From NCBI GenBank assembly GCA_031268095.1, contig JAIRXU010000056.1, positions 1-64,000 of the forward strand: a stretch of 64,000 nucleotides of DNA, given 5' to 3'. Shown here piece after piece: positions 60,129 to 64,000 of this stretch. The notes under the pieces were generated by a model. That model was not told the origin of the DNA. It saw only the letters and a program-made list of their open reading frames with translations, and did not search any database. Positions within the stretch are counted from its first letter, which is position 1, and each line of letters opens with the position of its first letter. Source of the DNA: Oscillospiraceae bacterium (GTDB taxonomy: Bacteria > Bacillota > Clostridia > Oscillospirales > Acutalibacteraceae). A program made the translations under genes and the position numbers.

Positions 60129-60542
60129 ATGCGCAAAGTATCTTATCTGGCGGTGTTTGAGCCGAATGGCAGCGGTGGTTTCGGGGTGTACTTTCCAGAT
60201 TTACCCGGCTGTGTGAGCTATGGCGACAGTTTTGAGCAAGCGGCACGGGAAGCGGAAGATGCTCTGGGTCTGCATCTGTACGCAATGGAGAAAGACGGCG
60301 ACTCCATTCCTTCGCCGTCGCAGTCCCTTGAAATCGACCCGGAAACGGAAAGCGGCTACTGGGTATCCTGCGTGACAGTTTACCCCGACCTTGTGAAAAA
60401 CGAGTTGGACAACAAGCGGGTGAAAACCAATACGACTATCCCCGCGTGGCTCAAAGAGGCAGCGGAGGAGCGACAGGTGAATTTCTCCAGGCTGCTCGAA
60501 ATCGCCTTGCTAGAGTATCTTGGTGTAGCCGTCAACCGATAA
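60129..60542 (+). CDS. hicB: HicB-type antitoxin
   Basis: A 137-residue HicB: N-terminal degenerate RNase H-like domain (GGFGVYFPDLPGCVSYGDSFEQA) binds HicA; C-terminal helices (TTIPAWLKEAAEERQVNFSRLLEIAL) form a ribbon-helix-helix DNA-binding part. It should auto-repress at the repeats over the hicA promoter. Ribosome site GAGAGGAGAG. Confidence 0.95.
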   Translation: MRKVSYLAVFEPNGSGGFGVYFPDLPGCVSYGDSFEQAAREAEDALGLHLYAMEKDGDSIPSPSQSLEIDPETESGYWVSCVTVYPDLVKNELDNKRVKTNTTIPAWLKEAAEERQVNFSRLLEIALLEYLGVAVNR

Positions 60543-60558
60543 CCAGTTCAAACAACAA

Positions 60559-60587
60559 ACCCGTCTTGCGGAAGCAGGGCGGGTTTT
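60559..60587 (+). terminator. Terminator closing hicAB
   Basis: ACCCGTCTTGC and GCAGGGCGGGT (11-bp stem, G-T pairs), loop GGAA, then TTTT. Both arms are identical to those of the hairpin at 43438. It insulates hicAB from the baseplate genes but must also be read through by late transcription. Confidence 0.7.
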
Positions 60588-60611
60588 GCTATGCACAGGA
60601 AGGAGTCCAGC

Positions 60612-60971
60612 ATGAACGATACGCTTTATATCGACCCAGAAACCCGCGATCTGGACTTTGACAAGGAAGGTCTTCTGCGAACTATATCCGGCGGGGAAAC
60701 GACGGCGCAGAACGTGCGTCTGACGCTCCAGACGAACAAGGCAAGTTTTCCGCTGGATCTGTCACACGGCACAGACTACGACCGCTTTTTGGGGCAGAAG
60801 GGCGTGGAGGACCGCGAGGTACAGGAAGTGATCCGGGAAGCGGTGTACCAGGAAACGGCAGTCGACCAGATCGACAGCCTTACCGTGGCGCGGGAACGGC
60901 GTCATGTTGACGTAGATTTTATGGCGCGGCTGCGTGACGGTCAGCGGCTCGATATGGGGGTGAAATTGTGA
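60612..60971 (+). CDS. gp25/gpW-like baseplate wedge protein
   Basis: A 119-residue protein with LYIDPETRDLDFDKEGLLRTISGGETTAQNVRLTLQ shape and QEVIREAVYQETAVDQI, RERRHVDVDF, as in gp25-type wedge subunits. AAGGAG lies eight bases before ATG 60612. Coupled to the gpJ gene by a four-base overlap. Confidence 0.83.
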   Translation: MNDTLYIDPETRDLDFDKEGLLRTISGGETTAQNVRLTLQTNKASFPLDLSHGTDYDRFLGQKGVEDREVQEVIREAVYQETAVDQIDSLTVARERRHVDVDFMARLRDGQRLDMGVKL

Positions 60972-62161
60972 GCATCAAGGAAGAATGGGGTTTGACAGAT
61001 CGCGGCTTCCGGCGCCCCTCTTACCCAGAACTGCTGGACGCTTTAGAATACAAAGCACGGGAGCTTTTCGGCGCAGGCGCGAACCTCACCGTACGCAGCC
61101 CGCTGGGGCTTTTTTGCCGTATTTTCGCGTGGATGCTTTCCCTGCTGTTCGGCTTGCTGGAGGACGTCTATAACAGTCGGTTCATTGACACCGCTGTGGG
61201 AACGTCCCTGCTCCAGCTGGGCCGCATGATCGGTCTGCGGATTTTGTCCAACCAGAAAGCGACGGGCTACCTCGAAATTCGCGGTGACCCCGGCACGGTG
61301 ATCCCCGCCGGATGGCTGGCCGCAAACGTGGAGGGTGTGCAAGTCGTCGTTGTGGTAGAGGGGGTCATCGGCGAAAGCGGCGTGATCACCCTGCCCGCGC
61401 AGGCAACGCAGCCGGGAGAAACGGGCAATCTCCCCGCAGGATCGATTACCACAGTCGTCAACCCGGTGATTCCCGCGGGCGTGGACGGCGTGACAAACCA
61501 AGAGCCATTCAGTGGCGGGCGGCTGCGGGAGACCGATGAAGAATACCGCGACCGTTATTACAAAAGCGTGGACTTCGCGGGCGGCGTTAACCGGGACGCC
61601 ATCCGCGCTGAGATACTGCAAGAGGGCGTTGTCAGCGCGGAAGTCTATGAAAACGACGGCGACGATCCCGATCCCGTTACGGGGCTACCGCCGCACAGCG
61701 TTGAGTGCGTGGTCTATGGCGGTTTGGACACCAACATCGCCAAAGCCATCTATCGGCGGAAAGCGGCAGGCATCCAGCACGTGGGGGACGTCACAGTGGC
61801 GGTGCTTATGGCGAACGGAAAGCCCTTTGACATCCACTTTAGCCGACCAACCCCTGTGCCTGTCTGGGTGAAGCTTTGGGGCTTGGAAACCAGCGGCGAC
61901 TACCCGCGCGATGGAGCGGCATTGATCGTCAAGGCGATTACCGACTATATCGGCGGCGACAACTCCGGGGGGCTTGGTATCGGGGAGGACTTGCGCTACA
62001 AACGGCTGTCCGCCGCATTGGTGGCCGCACGGGTGCCGGGACTGCTGGACTTTGAAATGAAGATCAGCGCAGACGAGGAAGCCTTTGGCTATGAAAACAT
62101 CCCCATCAGCCTTCGGCAGAAGGCGGTCACCGACGAAAGCCGGGTGATTTTTGATGCCTAA
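60968..62161 (+). CDS. Baseplate J-like protein
   Basis: A 397-residue baseplate wedge (gpJ/gp47 family). RRPSYPELLDALEYKARELFG, LLQLGRMIGLRI, GYLEIRGDPGTVIPAG, and EPFSGGRLRETDEEYRDRY are classic gpJ landmarks. GTG start overlapping gp25. Intact. Confidence 0.93.
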   Translation: MSIKEEWGLTDRGFRRPSYPELLDALEYKARELFGAGANLTVRSPLGLFCRIFAWMLSLLFGLLEDVYNSRFIDTAVGTSLLQLGRMIGLRILSNQKATGYLEIRGDPGTVIPAGWLAANVEGVQVVVVVEGVIGESGVITLPAQATQPGETGNLPAGSITTVVNPVIPAGVDGVTNQEPFSGGRLRETDEEYRDRYYKSVDFAGGVNRDAIRAEILQEGVVSAEVYENDGDDPDPVTGLPPHSVECVVYGGLDTNIAKAIYRRKAAGIQHVGDVTVAVLMANGKPFDIHFSRPTPVPVWVKLWGLETSGDYPRDGAALIVKAITDYIGGDNSGGLGIGEDLRYKRLSAALVAARVPGLLDFEMKISADEEAFGYENIPISLRQKAVTDESRVIFDA

Positions 62162-62891
62162 CCCGTATTTGCTCGATATGCTCGAAATGCTCACCGGCGG
62201 CTACGCCCGCGACGATGTGCAGAACGTGCGGCACGGACGGGAACCCGTCACGCGCATCGGAAAACTGTTCTCCCTGCTCGCCGACGGCTTCCAGCTCGTG
62301 CATGAGCAAGCCGAAAAAGTGCGGCTCTGGGATAACCTCGACAACGCTCGCGGCACGGCGCTTGACCGCTATGGCGCGAACTTCGGCGTATACCGTAATG
62401 GTGTGGACGACGCCTTTCTGCGTCTCATGATCAAAGTGAAAATGCTGGCACATCTCAGCGGCGGCGACGTCGACACCGTGCTGTGGGCGGCGGCGGAGCT
62501 GCTGGGAGTGCCGCCGGAAGAGCTTGACCCTGCCGAGGTTTTCCCTGCAAAACTGTGGATTTACGTGGATCAGCCGGTGATTGACGCCTATCACATGGAG
62601 ATCATCGACCTCATCGCCCGCGTCATGAAGCGAATCGTCGCCGCTGGCGTAGGGTTTCGCCTGTTTCTGCGTACGGTATACCAGTTCCCCAGTTCCATCT
62701 TTGTGAACACCGGCGCAAGCCAATACAGCGAGCTGCACATCCACCCTAAAGCGGTGCTGTGCCGATTCCCCAACCCGATTTATATTAACTCCGCGCTGGC
62801 GGTTTGCACCGTCACCACCATCAATCCAACAAAGGAGGACAGAGCCAAATGCCGGGAGAGTATACAATCCTTCCAGAGGCTGCCTACGTAA
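62154..62891 (+). CDS. gpI/YmfQ-like tail protein
   Basis: A 245-residue protein following gpJ with an eight-base overlap. LLDMLEMLTGGYARDD, RIGKLFSLLADGFQ, ALDRYGANFGVYRN and a strand-rich end match the DUF2313/YmfQ-like gpI group, which links wedge and tail fibre. ATG at 62154 preferred over the adjacent TTG. Confidence 0.78.
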   Translation: MPNPYLLDMLEMLTGGYARDDVQNVRHGREPVTRIGKLFSLLADGFQLVHEQAEKVRLWDNLDNARGTALDRYGANFGVYRNGVDDAFLRLMIKVKMLAHLSGGDVDTVLWAAAELLGVPPEELDPAEVFPAKLWIYVDQPVIDAYHMEIIDLIARVMKRIVAAGVGFRLFLRTVYQFPSSIFVNTGASQYSELHIHPKAVLCRFPNPIYINSALAVCTVTTINPTKEDRAKCRESIQSFQRLPT

Positions 62892-63592
62892 CACAGGCGG
62901 GCGAGGCACTGATCGCCAAGCTCACCGCTTGCAAAGGCGCCTTGACGTTCACACGGGCAACCCTGGGCAGCGGGGAGATGCCGGAGGGGGAATCCCCTTA
63001 CACGCAACTACACGAAAACGGCTACGTCATGGACGCCATGATCGAGGGCGCGACCAACCCAAACAACGGGGAAAGCGCCGTCGGCATCCAAGTATCCAGC
63101 ATTGGCGTAGCAGCGGGCTTCCCCGTGACCAACATCGCGCTGTTTGCGCAGGATCCCGACGACGGGGAAATCTGCTACGGTTACATGGATCTTCACGAAC
63201 ACCCGGAATGGATTCGCCCGGAAGGCATGGCAGTCAACAATGTCGCCCGGTTCATTCTTTACATCATTGTGAAGAGTGTGCCTGTCGTCCATGCGTTTAT
63301 CAACCCAGACGTTTTTATCACCCACAGCCAACTTCAGACTTATTTTGTCACGGTGATACGCCCTGCTTGTCTGCAGGATGCGCAGGGACTGGTTGCGGCG
63401 CACAACCAAAGCCCAACAGCCCACCCGGATATCCGCAACTACGTTTCGTCGAACGACGGACGCATTACGGAGCTGGAAAAACTCATGAGTGGCAAGAGCA
63501 GCGTCCCATTTCGCTACATTCCATCCGACTGGAAAAACGTGACCATCATCCAAGGGGTGCGCAACGACGCCGCCCTGCGGCTGGATTACTGA
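62849..63592 (+). CDS. Tail fibre / collar N-terminal protein
   Basis: A 247-residue protein: N-terminal baseplate-binding domain (ILPEAAYVTQAGEALIAKLTACKGALTFTRATLG shape, as in phage tail fibre DUF3751-like domains) and a short helical/coil C-terminus (HPDIRNYVSSNDGRITELEKLMSG). It looks like the fibre's attachment part. Its start overlaps the gpI gene; AAAGGAGGACAG precedes the ATG. Confidence 0.75.
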   Translation: MPGEYTILPEAAYVTQAGEALIAKLTACKGALTFTRATLGSGEMPEGESPYTQLHENGYVMDAMIEGATNPNNGESAVGIQVSSIGVAAGFPVTNIALFAQDPDDGEICYGYMDLHEHPEWIRPEGMAVNNVARFILYIIVKSVPVVHAFINPDVFITHSQLQTYFVTVIRPACLQDAQGLVAAHNQSPTAHPDIRNYVSSNDGRITELEKLMSGKSSVPFRYIPSDWKNVTIIQGVRNDAALRLDY

Positions 63593-63607
63593 GGGAGGTA
63601 AAAACGT

Positions 63608-64000
63608 ATGGCAAACCCTGTTCAGCTTTCATCCCTCGCGGTCGGCACCGTTATTAGGGTGCCGGAAAAAACCAAGAATGCGGAATACATCGTGCTGGAT
63701 AGCCTGTACTCCAACGCCTCGCGGCAGTACCGTCTGGTGATCCGTCGTTATTGCGCGGAAAAAGCGCAGTGGGCGGGTTGGGGGCGTGACAGCTATGACG
63801 GCTCCAATCTCGACGTCAAATGCTCATCTTACATCGCGGACTTTTTGTCCGGCACCATCACAGGCTATATCCCAACCGTGCCAATTGAGATCCGCGATAT
63901 TGGCGCGTCAGCCAAGAAGACTATCCAGCGCCGCGTGTTCTCCCTTTCTCAACGCGAGGTGGGCTATGCGCCCAATGCGACGTTCCCTGGAACGCCGATC
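63608..64000 (+). CDS. Partial DUF6273-like tail-tip protein
   Basis: Runs off the right edge after 131 residues. The start (GGGAGG seven to nine bases upstream) gives SSLAVGTVIRVPEKTKNAEYIVLD, then WGRDSYDGSNLDVKCSSYIADFLS, the usual pattern of DUF6273-type proteins found at tail tips of Firmicutes phages, where they may recognise the host surface. Its C-terminus cannot be seen. Confidence 0.6.
   Translation, partial: MANPVQLSSLAVGTVIRVPEKTKNAEYIVLDSLYSNASRQYRLVIRRYCAEKAQWAGWGRDSYDGSNLDVKCSSYIADFLSGTITGYIPTVPIEIRDIGASAKKTIQRRVFSLSQREVGYAPNATFPGTPI

Overview
The window looks like a GC-rich, gut-type Firmicutes chromosome, probably Clostridia of the Oscillospiraceae kind. The grounds are consensus TTGACA-17-TATAAT promoters, strong AGGAGG ribosome sites, a class B sortase, FeoA/FeoB, a DtxR-type regulator and large serine recombinases. 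The organism is inferred, not proven. About 37% of the window is host or accessory DNA, and the rest (from about 23.6 kb to beyond the right edge) is one temperate prophage with a contractile tail.

Region 1 (1-4.25 kb) is the end of a mobile element. It holds a truncated zinc-ribbon recombinase partner, a full large serine recombinase, and two unrecognised proteins that share a duplicated C-terminal domain. Region 2 (4.25-7.9 kb) carries a GtrA-like membrane protein behind a leader with two tandem terminators, a secreted protein of unknown function, and a membrane-attached lipase-like hydrolase. Region 3 (8.0-13.4 kb, minus strand) is a copper/heavy-metal operon: an HMA-SafE-cupredoxin fusion, a DUF2318 lipoprotein, CopA, a membrane-anchored unknown and CopZ. 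A short DtxR-type regulator is divergent from it. Region 4 (14.4-18.3 kb) is a ferrous-iron uptake operon, feoA-hydrolase-feoB. Region 5 (18.5-23.5 kb) has an RsiV-like lipoprotein, then a compact cell-surface module: class B sortase, a thioester-forming wall protein with a GTSSTVP repeat stalk, and a SipW-type signal peptidase.

Region 6 is the prophage. Integrase and lysogeny genes lie on the minus strand (integrase, TPR-like protein, ImmA-type protease, XRE repressor). An isolated plus-strand promoter drives one small gene among them. The early operon starts from a divergent consensus promoter: Cro-like protein, two Rha-type antirepressors, an XRE protein and small genes. It continues into replication genes: RecB-like DUF2800, DUF2815 ssDNA-binding protein, family A DNA polymerase interrupted by an intein, VapE-type primase/helicase, VRR-NUC nuclease and SNF2-like helicase. 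A switch region follows with an ArpU/DUF1492-like regulator, a previously hidden ribbon-helix-helix repressor under its own operator, and a BRO antirepressor. The late genes are in canonical order: terS, terL, portal-MuF fusion, prohead protease, scaffold-capsid fusion, connectors, sheath, tube, frameshifting tail chaperones, tape measure, baseplate plug/hub/spike, gp25, gpJ, gpI and tail fibre. A complete hicAB toxin-antitoxin pair with a perfect promoter is inserted between the spike and gp25. Lysis genes and the right attachment site are not in the window.

Most notable observations: the intein in the polymerase active-site motif; hicAB inside the baseplate operon; the thioester-adhesin/sortase/peptidase module; a G8-tract frameshift in a small phage gene; a GTTCC-rich gap that could be the phage origin; and an unusual 22-bp perfect inverted repeat just outside the prophage.
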